Shown: positions 56,524-64,000 of the stretch, in pieces
Numbering within the stretch: the stretch's first letter is position 1
How the letters are laid out: every line of letters begins with the position of its first letter
Source: Leifsonia shinshuensis
GTDB lineage: Bacteria > Actinomycetota > Actinomycetes > Actinomycetales > Microbacteriaceae
Reading direction: 5' to 3'
Assembly: GCF_014217625.1 (NCBI RefSeq)
Contig: NZ_CP043641.1
Location: forward strand, 372,001 to 436,000
DNA: 64,000 bases
Program-made: the position numbers and the translations under genes
The notes under the pieces: generated by a model
Databases searched by the model: none
Seen by the model: the letters and a program-made list of their open reading frames with translations, nothing else
What the model was told of the DNA's origin: nothing

Positions 56524-58599
56524 ATGCGCACGACAACCAGAACCCTCAGGGCCGCAGCCGTCACCACCGGCGCGGCCCTTCTCTTTGCCGCGGTGGCGGC
56601 GTCGCCCGCCGTCGCGGCCCCCGGCAGGAACGCCCTGCCCGGCAGCCAGCCGGCGTGGGCGAACGCGAAAGCGCTCCGCTCGGCGGCCCCCGCGACCGAC
56701 ACGGTCGACCTGCGGGTGTACCTGCCGTGGCAGAACCAGGCTCAGGCGGCTGCGACGGCGCTCGCCGTGTCGACGCCCGGCTCGGCGAGCTACCGGCACT
56801 ACCTGACGCCGCAGCAGTTCAGGCAGCAGTTCGCCCCCGCGCAGTCCAGCGTGGTCGCGGTGCAGCAGTTCCTGCGCAACGCCGGCTTCTCGATCGTGGA
56901 CACCCCGTCGAACAACCGCTACGTCTCCGCCGAGGGCACCGTCGCCCAGGCGCAGTCCGCGTTCGGCGTCACACTCGGGGAGTACGACGCCTACGGCACC
57001 ACGCTGCGCGCTCCGGAGTCCGCGGTCACCATCCCGGCCTCCCTCAACGGGATCGTCGAGAGCGTGGCGGGCCTCGACCAGGGCGCCGACCTCATCGCCC
57101 CGACCAGCACGAACGGGAACGGGAGCACGAACGGCAACGGCCCGAACCAGGTCCACGGCGCACCCTCCGCGGGCTTCCGCGCCGGCGAGCCGTGCTCGCT
57201 CTGGTACGGCGAGAAGACGGTCGCGATGCCCAACGCTCCGGCGTACGGCACCAGCAGCAAGCCGATCGCCCCGTGCGGGTACACGCCGGCCCAGGTGCGT
57301 GGCCTCTACGGCCTCGACTCCGTCGCCGCGACCGGAGCCGGCCAGACGGTCGCCTTCGTCGGCGCGACCGCGAGCCCGACGCTGGTGCAGGACGTGACGA
57401 AGTACAGCAGCCTGCACGGCCTCCCTGCGCCGAAGATCACGCAGCTGGTGGCGCCGGGCGTGTACAAGCACCCCGACACCCCGAAGCAGACGCCCGGCGA
57501 CTTCTACGGCGAGGAGACCCTCGACGCGGAGGCCATCCACACCACGGCGCCGGACGCCAGCCTGCTCTACGTCGGCTCCTCGAACGCGCGCCAGGACTTC
57601 GACGCGTCGGTGAACCACATCGTCGACAAGCACCTGGCGAGCATCCTCTCGATCAGCTACGGCTTCGTCGGCGAGGCGGTCCCGCAGGGCTACATCAACA
57701 GCCTCAACAACACCTTCATCCAGGCGGCGGCGACCGGCATCGGCGTGTTCGTCTCCAGCGGTGACGGCGGCGACGAGGTCGGGACCCTGGGCTCGCCCGC
57801 GGTCGACTTCTACGCGGACAGCCCGTTCGTGACGGCGGTGGGCGGCACGTCGGCCTCCGTCGTGCCCACCGCCGCAGCGCCGGCCGGCCTCAGCTACGCC
57901 TCGGTCGACGACCCGACCTCCGCGCTCAACAAGAGCGGGTGGAAGCGGTCGTTCGAGGTGGGCTGGGAGACCGGGCTCGACGCGGTGAAGCCCACTGCGA
58001 CCGACCACATGTCGAGTGCCCCGTACGAGCTGGACGGCACGTTCGCCTCGGCTCTGCCCGGCGGCTTCAACGGCGGTGGCGGCGGAGGCGTGAGCACGGT
58101 CTTCGCGCAGCCGTCGTACCAGGCCGCGGCGGTCGGCTCGGCCTCCGGGAGGCTGGTGCCCGACATCAGCGCCCTGGCCGACCCGAACACGGGCCTGCTC
58201 GTCGGGCAGACCCAGGCGTTCAGCGACGGCACGTACTACGACGAGTACCGCATCGGCGGCACCTCCGTCGCCGCGCCGCTGACCGCGGGCATCGCGGCCG
58301 TCGCCAACCAGGTCGCCGGCTCCCCGCTCGGGTTCCTGAACCCGCGCATCTACGGGGCCTACGCGGCGGGAGGCTCGGCGTACTACGACGTCGACCAGGC
58401 CGACACGTTCGGCTCGGCGCTCCCGAGCGTCCTGCGGGTGAACTACAACGACAGCGAGAGCGCCGCCGGCGGTCTCAGCTACAGCCTGCGGACCGAGGAG
58501 ACGCCGAACCAGACGCTCCACAGCACCAAGGGCTACGACACCGCCACCGGAGTCGGGACGCCGAACGGCGCCTCCTTCTTCGCGGCGATCACGAAGTAG
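56524..58599 (+). CDS. secreted S53 family serine-carboxyl peptidase (sedolisin/kumamolisin-like)
   Basis: 691-residue secreted peptidase active at acidic pH. Signal peptide about 1 to 31 (VTTGAALLFAAVAASPAVAA), pro-domain about 50 to 190 (VDLRVYLPWQNQAQAAA, SYRHYLTPQQFRQQFAP, typical of pro-kumamolisin), then the catalytic domain: E330 and D334 (GEETLDAEAIHT), oxyanion-hole D413 (SSGDGGDEVG), and nucleophile S581 in IGGTSVAAPLTAG. A Gly/Asn linker near residue 200 separates pro- and catalytic parts. Calcium-site-like DVDQAD lies near the C-terminus. It has its own ribosome site (GAAAGGA) and a strong downstream hairpin; monocistronic. Confidence 0.95.
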   Translation: MRTTTRTLRAAAVTTGAALLFAAVAASPAVAAPGRNALPGSQPAWANAKALRSAAPATDTVDLRVYLPWQNQAQAAATALAVSTPGSASYRHYLTPQQFRQQFAPAQSSVVAVQQFLRNAGFSIVDTPSNNRYVSAEGTVAQAQSAFGVTLGEYDAYGTTLRAPESAVTIPASLNGIVESVAGLDQGADLIAPTSTNGNGSTNGNGPNQVHGAPSAGFRAGEPCSLWYGEKTVAMPNAPAYGTSSKPIAPCGYTPAQVRGLYGLDSVAATGAGQTVAFVGATASPTLVQDVTKYSSLHGLPAPKITQLVAPGVYKHPDTPKQTPGDFYGEETLDAEAIHTTAPDASLLYVGSSNARQDFDASVNHIVDKHLASILSISYGFVGEAVPQGYINSLNNTFIQAAATGIGVFVSSGDGGDEVGTLGSPAVDFYADSPFVTAVGGTSASVVPTAAAPAGLSYASVDDPTSALNKSGWKRSFEVGWETGLDAVKPTATDHMSSAPYELDGTFASALPGGFNGGGGGGVSTVFAQPSYQAAAVGSASGRLVPDISALADPNTGLLVGQTQAFSDGTYYDEYRIGGTSVAAPLTAGIAAVANQVAGSPLGFLNPRIYGAYAAGGSAYYDVDQADTFGSALPSVLRVNYNDSESAAGGLSYSLRTEETPNQTLHSTKGYDTATGVGTPNGASFFAAITK

Positions 58600-58616
58600 C
58601 GCACCCATCGCAGTGC

Positions 58617-58650
58617 CGAGTGCCCCCTCCCGGACGGGAGGGGGCACTCG
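58617..58650 (+). terminator. 16-bp hairpin after the S53 peptidase gene
   Basis: Perfect arms 58617-58632 and 58635-58650 (CGAGTGCCCCCTCCCG and its complement) with a 2-nt centre, 17 bp past the stop; no U-tract. Confidence 0.82.
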
Positions 58651-58702
58651 CGCCGACTAGAGTTGACGCATCCCATTGGAATACGACTCTAGGAGTGGAC
58701 AG

Positions 58703-60670
58703 GTGGCCGACGGCTTCGAGCTCTTCACCGACCGTTCCGTTGTCGCGATGCGCGTCAACGGTGAGCTGAAGGATCTCGCGACGACCGTCACGACCACCGA
58801 CACCGTCGAGCCGGTCACCATCGACTCGCCCGACGGTCTCGGCATCCTCCGCCACTCCACGGCCCACGTCCTCGCGCAGGCGGTGCAGGCGATCAACCCG
58901 GAGGCCAAGCTCGGCATCGGCCCGCCCATCACCGACGGCTTCTACTACGACTTCGACGTCGCCGAGCCGTTCACCCCCGAGGACCTGAAGGCCCTCGACA
59001 AGGAGATGGCGCGCATCGTGCGCGCGGGCCAGCGATTCATGCGCCGGGTCGTGACCGACGACGAGGCGCGGGCCGAGCTGGCGAACGAGCCGTACAAGCT
59101 CGAGCTGATCGGCCTCAAGGGGTCCGGCGGCGAGTCCGGCGGCGACGAGTCCGTGGAAGTCGGCTCCGGCGAGCTGACCATCTACGACAACGTCGACCCG
59201 AAGACCGGCGAGACGGTCTGGAAGGACCTCTGCCGCGGCCCGCACGTCCCGAGCACCCGCATGCTCGGCAACGGCTGGGCGCTCACCCGCGTCGCGGCCG
59301 CCTACTGGCGCGGCTCGGAGAAGAACCCGCAGCTGCAGCGCATCTACGGCACCGCGTGGCCCAGCAAGGACGAGCTGCGCGCGTACCAGACCCGCATGGA
59401 GGAGGCCGCCAAGCGCGACCACCGCAAGCTCGGCGCGGAGCTCGATCTGTTCAGCTTCCCGGAGGAGATCGGCTCCGGCCTGGCGGTGTTCCACCCCAAG
59501 GGCGGGATCATCCGCAAGGAGATCGAGGACTACATGCGCGATCGGCTGATCGCGAACGGCTACGAGGTCGTGAACACGCCGCACATCACCAAGGCGCACC
59601 TCTTCGAGACCAGCCAGCACCTCAACTGGTACAAGGACGGCATGTTCCCGCCCATGCACCTGGACGAGGAGCGCGACGCCGAGGGCAACATCACCCGGCA
59701 GGGGCAGGACTACTACCTGAAGCCCATGAACTGCCCGATGCACAACCTGATCTTCCGGGCCCGCGGGCGCAGCTACCGCGAGCTGCCGCTGCGGCTGGCG
59801 GAGTTCGGCACCGTGTACCGCTACGAGAAGTCGGGCACGCTCTCCGGCCTCACCCGCGTGCGCGGCCTCACGCAGGACGACGCGCACATCTATGTGACCG
59901 AGGAGCAGATCAAGGACGAGGTCGCGCGCCAGCTCGACTTCGTGCTGGAGACCCTGCGCGGCTACGGCCTCACGAACTTCTACCTGGAGCTCTCCACCAA
60001 GGACCCGGAGAAGTACGTCGGCAGCGACGAGAGCTGGGAGACCGCGACGGAGACCCTCCGCGAGGTGGCGATCGAGTCCGGCCTCGAGCTGGTGGACGAC
60101 CCGGCCGGGGCGGCCTTCTACGGCCCGAAGATCTCGGTGCAGGCGCGCGACGCCATCGGCCGCACCTGGCAGCTCTCGACGGTCCAGCTGGACTTCAACC
60201 AGCCGGAGCTGTTCGAGCTGGAGTACAACGCGGCCGACGGCACGCGCAAGCAGCCGGCGATGATCCACCGCGCGCTGCTCGGCTCGATCGAGCGGTTCTT
60301 CGCGATCCTGCTGGAGCACTACGCAGGCGCCTTCCCGGTCTGGCTGTCGCCGGTGCAGGTGGTCGGCATCCCGGTCGCCGACAACTACGCGCCGTTCCTG
60401 GACGACGTGATCTCCCGGCTGAAGGCCCGCGGCGTGCGCGCGGAGGTCGACCACTCCGACGACCGCATGCAGAAGAAGATCCGCACGCACACCAAGGCCA
60501 AGGTGCCCTTCCAGCTCATCGTGGGCGAGGAGGACGCGACGGCCGGCACGGTCAGCTTCCGGTTCCGCGACGGCACGCAGCGCAACGGCGTGACCGTGGA
60601 CGAGGCGATCGAGCGGATCGTCGCGAGCATCGAGAGCCACGAGCTGGTCGAGACGGCATGGCTCGACTGA
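58703..60670 (+). CDS. thrS: threonyl-tRNA synthetase
   Basis: 655-residue class II synthetase charging tRNA-Thr. TGS domain (1 to about 60), editing domain with [14 protein letters not shown] and related motifs, class II core with the zinc-site Cys in [30 protein letters not shown] and the C-terminal anticodon-binding domain ([13 protein letters not shown]). GTG 58703 has AGGAG 7 nt upstream; a TTG 9 codons earlier is not supported. Its 3' end overlaps the HIT gene start by 13 bp. The thrS-HIT order is the same as in mycobacteria. Confidence 0.97.
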   Translation: MADGFELFTDRSVVAMRVNGELKDLATTVTTTDTVEPVTIDSPDGLGILRHSTAHVLAQAVQAINPEAKLGIGPPITDGFYYDFDVAEPFTPEDLKALDKEMARIVRAGQRFMRRVVTDDEARAELANEPYKLELIGLKGSGGESGGDESVEVGSGELTIYDNVDPKTGETVWKDLCRGPHVPSTRMLGNGWALTRVAAAYWRGSEKNPQLQRIYGTAWPSKDELRAYQTRMEEAAKRDHRKLGAELDLFSFPEEIGSGLAVFHPKGGIIRKEIEDYMRDRLIANGYEVVNTPHITKAHLFETSQHLNWYKDGMFPPMHLDEERDAEGNITRQGQDYYLKPMNCPMHNLIFRARGRSYRELPLRLAEFGTVYRYEKSGTLSGLTRVRGLTQDDAHIYVTEEQIKDEVARQLDFVLETLRGYGLTNFYLELSTKDPEKYVGSDESWETATETLREVAIESGLELVDDPAGAAFYGPKISVQARDAIGRTWQLSTVQLDFNQPELFELEYNAADGTRKQPAMIHRALLGSIERFFAILLEHYAGAFPVWLSPVQVVGIPVADNYAPFLDDVISRLKARGVRAEVDHSDDRMQKKIRTHTKAKVPFQLIVGEEDATAGTVSFRFRDGTQRNGVTVDEAIERIVASIESHELVETAWLD

Positions 60671-61260
60671 GCCTCGACGACTACGCCGAGCACGACGGTG
60701 TCGGCGGGGGCGTCCATCCGGAGCGGATCCGGATGGACGACCCGTCGCACCTCGCCGGCGTGCCGGACGAGTTCCAGCGGCTGTGGACCCCGCACCGCAT
60801 GGTCTACATCCAGCACGGCCAGCAGCCCGGCAAGGACGACTGCCCGTTCTGCGTCGCGCCGACCTTGAGCGACGAGGACGCCCTGATCGTCGCGCGCGGC
60901 GAGCACGCGTTCGCGCTGCTGAACCTGTTCCCGTACAACAGCGGCCACCTGCTGGTCTGCCCGTACCGCCACATCGCCAACTACGACGAGGCGACGCCGG
61001 AGGAGGTCGCGGAGATCGGCAGCATCACCCAGACGGCGATGCGCGTCATCCGCGAGGTCTCCCGCAACGACGGCTTCAACATCGGGATGAATCAGGGGGT
61101 GGTCGCGGGCGCCGGGATCGCGGCGCACCTGCACCAGCACATCGTGCCGCGCTGGGCGCAGGACGCGAACTTCTTCCCGATCATCGCCAAGACCAAAGCG
61201 CTGCCGCAGCTCCTCGGCGAGGTGCGCGAGGCGCTCGCGGACGCCTGGCCGAAAGCCTAG
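60658..61260 (+). CDS. HIT family protein, Ap4A phosphorylase-like
   Basis: 200 residues. The HIT signature [10 protein letters not shown] (His-x-His-x-His) near residue 160 holds the catalytic His, and the N-terminal CPFC motif may bind zinc. Similarity in layout to mycobacterial Rv2613c, an Ap4A phosphorylase encoded next to thrS, suggests that it degrades diadenosine tetraphosphate, a by-product of aminoacyl-tRNA synthetases. Overlap with thrS by 13 bp implies translational coupling. The first 40 residues ([23 protein letters not shown]) are a specific extension of this actinobacterial group. Activity on Ap4A is inferred from the family. Confidence 0.9.
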   Translation: MARLSLDDYAEHDGVGGGVHPERIRMDDPSHLAGVPDEFQRLWTPHRMVYIQHGQQPGKDDCPFCVAPTLSDEDALIVARGEHAFALLNLFPYNSGHLLVCPYRHIANYDEATPEEVAEIGSITQTAMRVIREVSRNDGFNIGMNQGVVAGAGIAAHLHQHIVPRWAQDANFFPIIAKTKALPQLLGEVREALADAWPKA

Positions 61261-61270
61261 GGCGCGCGCG

Positions 61271-61323
61271 ATTCGTGCCGAATGTCGACTTTCGCGCGGC
61301 GAAAGTCGACATTCGGCACGAAT
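61271..61323. repeat. 25-bp perfect inverted repeat between convergent genes
   Basis: Arms 61271-61295 and 61299-61323 are perfectly complementary over 25 bp around a GCG loop. The ATTCGTGCCGAAT module recurs in the palindrome cluster at 30.9 kb. It lies between the HIT and pdxY genes and may terminate both, without a U-tract. Confidence 0.85.
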
Positions 61324-61332
61324 GGGCGCGGG

Positions 61333-62184
61333 TCAGCGCACCTGCGTGACGGTGAACTGCTCGCGCGGGTGCGCGTAGGACTCCTGCGACTCCACCAGCT
61401 GGAGCTCGCGCTCGCCCGACGCGAGCGTGTTCGCGAGCAGGTCGTACACGCTCGAGACGGTCTTGCTCAGCGCCGAGGCCGCGTCTCCGGAGGCGACGTA
61501 GTGCGCCGTGAACAGCGCCGCCGTGACGTCGCCCGATCCGTTCGCCTTCAGCGGCAGCCGCGGCGTCTGCACGATCCACGCGCCCGCGTCGTCCACCGCC
61601 AGCATCTCGATGGAGTCCTCCGGCTGGTCCGGCCGCTCGACGCTCGTCACGAGGACGGTGCGCGGACCCATCGCGCGCGCCGCGTCGACCGAGGCGAGCG
61701 TCGACTCCAGGTCGCCCGGCTCGGTCCCGGTGAGGTACCCGAGCTCGAACTGGTTGGGCGTGATGATGTCGGCGACCGGCACGACCCGGTCGCGCAGCAG
61801 CTCCGGGATGGCCGGCGCGACGAAGCAGCCGGACTTCGCGTTGCCCATGACCGGGTCGCAGGCGTACACGGCGTTCGGGTTGGCGGCCTTGACGCGCGCG
61901 ACGGCGTCCACGATCACGTCGCCGATCCCTTCGCTGCCCTGATAGCCGGACAGGACGGCGTCGATCTTCCCGAGCGCGCCGCGCTCCTCGATGCCGGTGA
62001 TGACCTCCCGCACGTCGTTTGGAGCGATGAGCGGCCCGCGCCACGCGCCGTACCCGGTGTGGTTGGAGAAGTTCACGGTGTAGACGGGCAGCACCTCCAC
62101 CCCGATGCGCTGGAGCGGGAACACGGCGGCGGAGTTGCCCACGTGTCCGTAGGCGACAGCGGACTGGATGGAGAGGATCTTCAT
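61333..62184 (-). CDS. pdxY: pyridoxal kinase
   Basis: 283-residue ribokinase-like enzyme that phosphorylates pyridoxal to PLP in the salvage pathway. The start ILSIQSAVAYGHVGNSAAVF, the substrate-binding Tyr/Asn region, CDPVMGNAKSGCFV and the catalytic GSGD in LKANGSGDVTAALF are PdxY-like; KANGSGD carries the Asp base. It begins 17 bp after the pdxR stop on the same strand, so pdxR-pdxY is an operon divergent from pdxS. Confidence 0.95.
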   Translation of the reverse strand: MKILSIQSAVAYGHVGNSAAVFPLQRIGVEVLPVYTVNFSNHTGYGAWRGPLIAPNDVREVITGIEERGALGKIDAVLSGYQGSEGIGDVIVDAVARVKAANPNAVYACDPVMGNAKSGCFVAPAIPELLRDRVVPVADIITPNQFELGYLTGTEPGDLESTLASVDAARAMGPRTVLVTSVERPDQPEDSIEMLAVDDAGAWIVQTPRLPLKANGSGDVTAALFTAHYVASGDAASALSKTVSSVYDLLANTLASGERELQLVESQESYAHPREQFTVTQVR

Positions 62185-62201
62185 CCTTCGATCCTGTCAG
62201 A

Positions 62202-63536
62202 TCAGGAGCGCGGCGCCGACCGTTCGGCCGCTTCCACCAGCTCGTCCACCAGCCGCTCCGCCTCCTCCTCGCCGAGGTCGTGCACCGTGAGCCGCAGGTG
62301 GTGGGAGGGCGCGGGATGTCCGCCCAGCAGGAACTCGTCCCCGGTGCGCGCCAGCCAGCCGCGCCGCATCAGCCGCTCGGCGACGATCCTGGCCTCGACC
62401 GGCAGCGCCACCCACAGGTTGAGCCCGTCGCCGGCTTCGGTCGGCAGCCCGCGCTCGGTCAGCCGCGCCGCGAAGGCAGCGTTCCGCTCGGCGTAGTGCC
62501 GTCCGGCCTCCGTGACCTCCCCGAGCACCGTGTCGTCGGTGAGCTGTGCGAGCACCAGCCGTTGCAGGATGTGGCTCACCCAGGTCGTGCCCGGACTCAG
62601 CCGGAAGGCCAGGCGGTCCGCGGTCTCCTCGTCGGTCGCGGCGATCGCGAGGCACATGTCCGGGCCGAGGAACTTCGACACCGAGCGGACCAGCGCGAAG
62701 CGGCGGTGGCCCGGGCCGATCAGCGTCTCGTACGGGCGCTGCGACAGCATCGAGAAGTGGTCGTCCTCGATGACGAGCACGTAGGGGTGGTCGGCGAGCA
62801 GAGCGCGCAGAGCGGCGGCCCGGGCGGGGGACAGGGTGGCACCGGTCGGGTTCTGCGCCCGCGGCGTGCAGATGATCGCGCGCACCCCGGCGTCGAGCGC
62901 GGCGCGGAGGCCGTCGACAGTCATCCCCTCGGCGTCGACCGGCACGGGCACCGCGCGGTAGCCGCCGTGGCGGACCGTGTGGATGCTGGCCAGGAAGCAC
63001 GGGTCCTCCAGCGCGACCGCGTCGTCGCGCAGCAGGGCCTGGGCGAGCAGGCGCTCGACGGCGTCGACGGCGCCGTTGGTGACGGTGATGCGGAGGCCGC
63101 GATCGGGCAGGTCCTCGCGCATCCACGCCAGTGCACGCGCCTCCAGGGCCGGGTCGATCACTGGCTCGCCGTACAGCACCGGCCGTCCGGTCGCGCGCGC
63201 GAGCGCCGAGGAGAGGTCGGGGATGCGGCCGGGGTCGGGGTTGCCCGTCCCGATGTCGCGGAGCACGCTGTCGGCCGCATAGCCCTCCTGGGCGACGGCC
63301 TCCACGCCGGCGATGACCGTTCCGGCGCGGCCGCGTGCGACGACGACGCCCGCCTGGGCGAGCAGCCGGTAGGCGGCGACGGCGGTGTTGCGGTTCACCC
63401 GCAGCTGGGCGGCCAGTTCGCGCACCGGAGGGAGGGCGTCGCCGCGCCGCAGCGCCCCGCGCTCGTGCAGTGCGCGCACGCTCGCCGCGATCTCCGCGGC
63501 GGTCGTGCCCGTGATGACCTGTTCGTCCAATTCCAC
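62202..63536 (-). CDS. pdxR: MocR/PdxR family regulator (GntR HTH fused to aminotransferase-like domain)
   Basis: 444 residues. The GntR winged helix (residues 1 to 80: AAEIAASVRALHERGALRRGDALPPVRELAAQLRVNRNTAVAAYRLL) is joined to a fold-type I PLP domain with the CTPRAQNPTGA motif, VLVIEDDHFSML and the Lys-containing RSVSKFLGPDM. PdxR proteins sense PLP and regulate pdxST. Position divergent from pdxS and next to pdxY fits that role. GTG 63536 has GGGGA just upstream. Confidence 0.93.
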   Translation of the reverse strand: MELDEQVITGTTAAEIAASVRALHERGALRRGDALPPVRELAAQLRVNRNTAVAAYRLLAQAGVVVARGRAGTVIAGVEAVAQEGYAADSVLRDIGTGNPDPGRIPDLSSALARATGRPVLYGEPVIDPALEARALAWMREDLPDRGLRITVTNGAVDAVERLLAQALLRDDAVALEDPCFLASIHTVRHGGYRAVPVPVDAEGMTVDGLRAALDAGVRAIICTPRAQNPTGATLSPARAAALRALLADHPYVLVIEDDHFSMLSQRPYETLIGPGHRRFALVRSVSKFLGPDMCLAIAATDEETADRLAFRLSPGTTWVSHILQRLVLAQLTDDTVLGEVTEAGRHYAERNAAFAARLTERGLPTEAGDGLNLWVALPVEARIVAERLMRRGWLARTGDEFLLGGHPAPSHHLRLTVHDLGEEEAERLVDELVEAAERSAPRS

Positions 63537-63548
63537 TCCCCGGCGTCG

Positions 63549-63605
63549 AGTCTAACCAGCCCTCAGGAGGATGCTATCGTTCGGCATAGGCCAAAACAGT
63601 TTTTG
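63549..63605. promoter_or_regulatory. pdxR/pdxS divergent promoter region
   Basis: It holds a minus -10 (TAGACT at 63549-63554), a plus -10 (TATCGT at 63575-63580) and CAAAA-N4-TTTTG at 63592-63605. PdxR-type regulators often bind such repeats between divergent promoters; the exact operator is not known. Confidence 0.45.
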
Positions 63606-63625
63606 TACCGCACGAGAGGGCGATC

Positions 63626-64000
63626 ATGACAGTCACAGAACAGGGCACCGCCACGGGGTCGAGCCGGGTCAAGCGCGGCCTGGCCGAGATGCTGAAGGGC
63701 GGCGTCATCATGGACGTCGTCACGCCGGAGCAGGCCCGCATCGCCGAGGACGCCGGCGCCGTCGCCGTCATGGCGCTGGAGCGCGTCCCCGCCGACATCC
63801 GCGCGCAGGGCGGCGTCGCCCGGATGAGCGACCCCGACCTGATCGAGGCCATCATCGCGGAGGTCTCCATCCCGGTCATGGCGAAGGCCCGCATCGGCCA
63901 CTTCGTCGAGGCCCAGGTGCTGCAGGCGCTGGACGTCGACTACATCGACGAGTCCGAAGTGCTCTCGCCCGCCGACTACGTCAACCACATCGACAAGTGG
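63626..64000 (+). CDS. pdxS: pyridoxal 5'-phosphate synthase lyase subunit (3' end outside window)
   Basis: The first 125 residues are visible. PdxS joins ribulose 5-phosphate (or ribose 5-phosphate), glyceraldehyde 3-phosphate and ammonia (from PdxT) to give PLP. The conserved start [56 protein letters not shown] and the Schiff-base Lys in [14 protein letters not shown] are intact. GAGAGGG before the ATG is the ribosome site. The rest, and probably pdxT, lies beyond the window end. Confidence 0.97.
   Translation, partial: MTVTEQGTATGSSRVKRGLAEMLKGGVIMDVVTPEQARIAEDAGAVAVMALERVPADIRAQGGVARMSDPDLIEAIIAEVSIPVMAKARIGHFVEAQVLQALDVDYIDESEVLSPADYVNHIDKW

Overview
The window is high-GC actinobacterial DNA, most likely from Microbacteriaceae (Leifsonia or a near relative). 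The evidence is the GC-rich third codon positions, the many GTG/TTG starts, actinobacterial signature proteins (DUF3000 next to ribonuclease D, a DUF7882-type protein, a PdxR-pdxS pair, an orphan NarL-type regulator) and a very frequent leaderless promoter layout, TAnnnT followed 6-7 nt later by ATG or GTG. No insertion sequence, integrase, phage gene or CRISPR array was found. The genus is an inference.

Layout. 0-8.6 kb: 3' part of a CtpE-like P-type ATPase, acnA, dxs, a RibD-C/DHFR-like reductase and an aldo/keto reductase. 8.6-13.2 kb: lacZ-type beta-galactosidase divergent from a TetR regulator with a shared operator, then a formylglycine-generating enzyme (FGE) that keeps both active-site cysteines. 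13.2-16 kb: arginine deiminase and its antiporter (arcDA). 16-21.4 kb: fatty-acid beta-oxidation pair fadAB, ribonuclease D, DUF3000. 21.4-26.3 kb: alpha/beta hydrolase, S66 peptidase, SufE, sulfurtransferase, ZapE. 26.3-29.5 kb: amtB behind tandem GlnR boxes, then a second Amt-fold protein that has lost both pore histidines and a PemK/MazF-like protein. 29.6-32.6 kb: O-acetylhomoserine sulfhydrylase, MalY/PatB C-S lyase, thioredoxin-like protein.

32.6-41.2 kb is the most distinctive part. A secreted GH54 arabinofuranosidase with a ricin-type lectin domain lies divergent from one translationally coupled operon: ROK regulator, SsuC/TauC-type permease, ATPase, binding lipoprotein, and two cytoplasmic sulfatases carrying the CxPxR maturation motif. 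With the FGE at 12.3 kb this reads as uptake of a sulfated (perhaps sugar) ester followed by intracellular desulfation under ROK control.

41.3-56.3 kb is patchier and more lineage-specific: a membrane protein with an Ala/Pro tail, a DUF4037 nucleotidyltransferase-like protein, a glycine-zipper protein, a gamma-butyrolactone-receptor-like TetR next to two palindromes and a lipoprotein, four tRNA genes (Val-CAC, Gly-GCC, Cys-GCA, Val-GAC), an orphan response regulator, several small unknown proteins, a decayed methyltransferase, two overlapping P-loop kinases, and a NarL/HisKA_3 two-component pair beside a membrane protein. 56.5-64 kb returns to core genes: a secreted S53 peptidase, thrS, a HIT-family Ap4A phosphorylase-like protein, and a vitamin B6 locus (pdxR-pdxY divergent from pdxS, which runs off the window).

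No stretch longer than 300 bases lacks a gene. The intergenic spaces hold terminators, leaderless promoters, operators and a family of long palindromes built on an ATTCG..CGAAT core.
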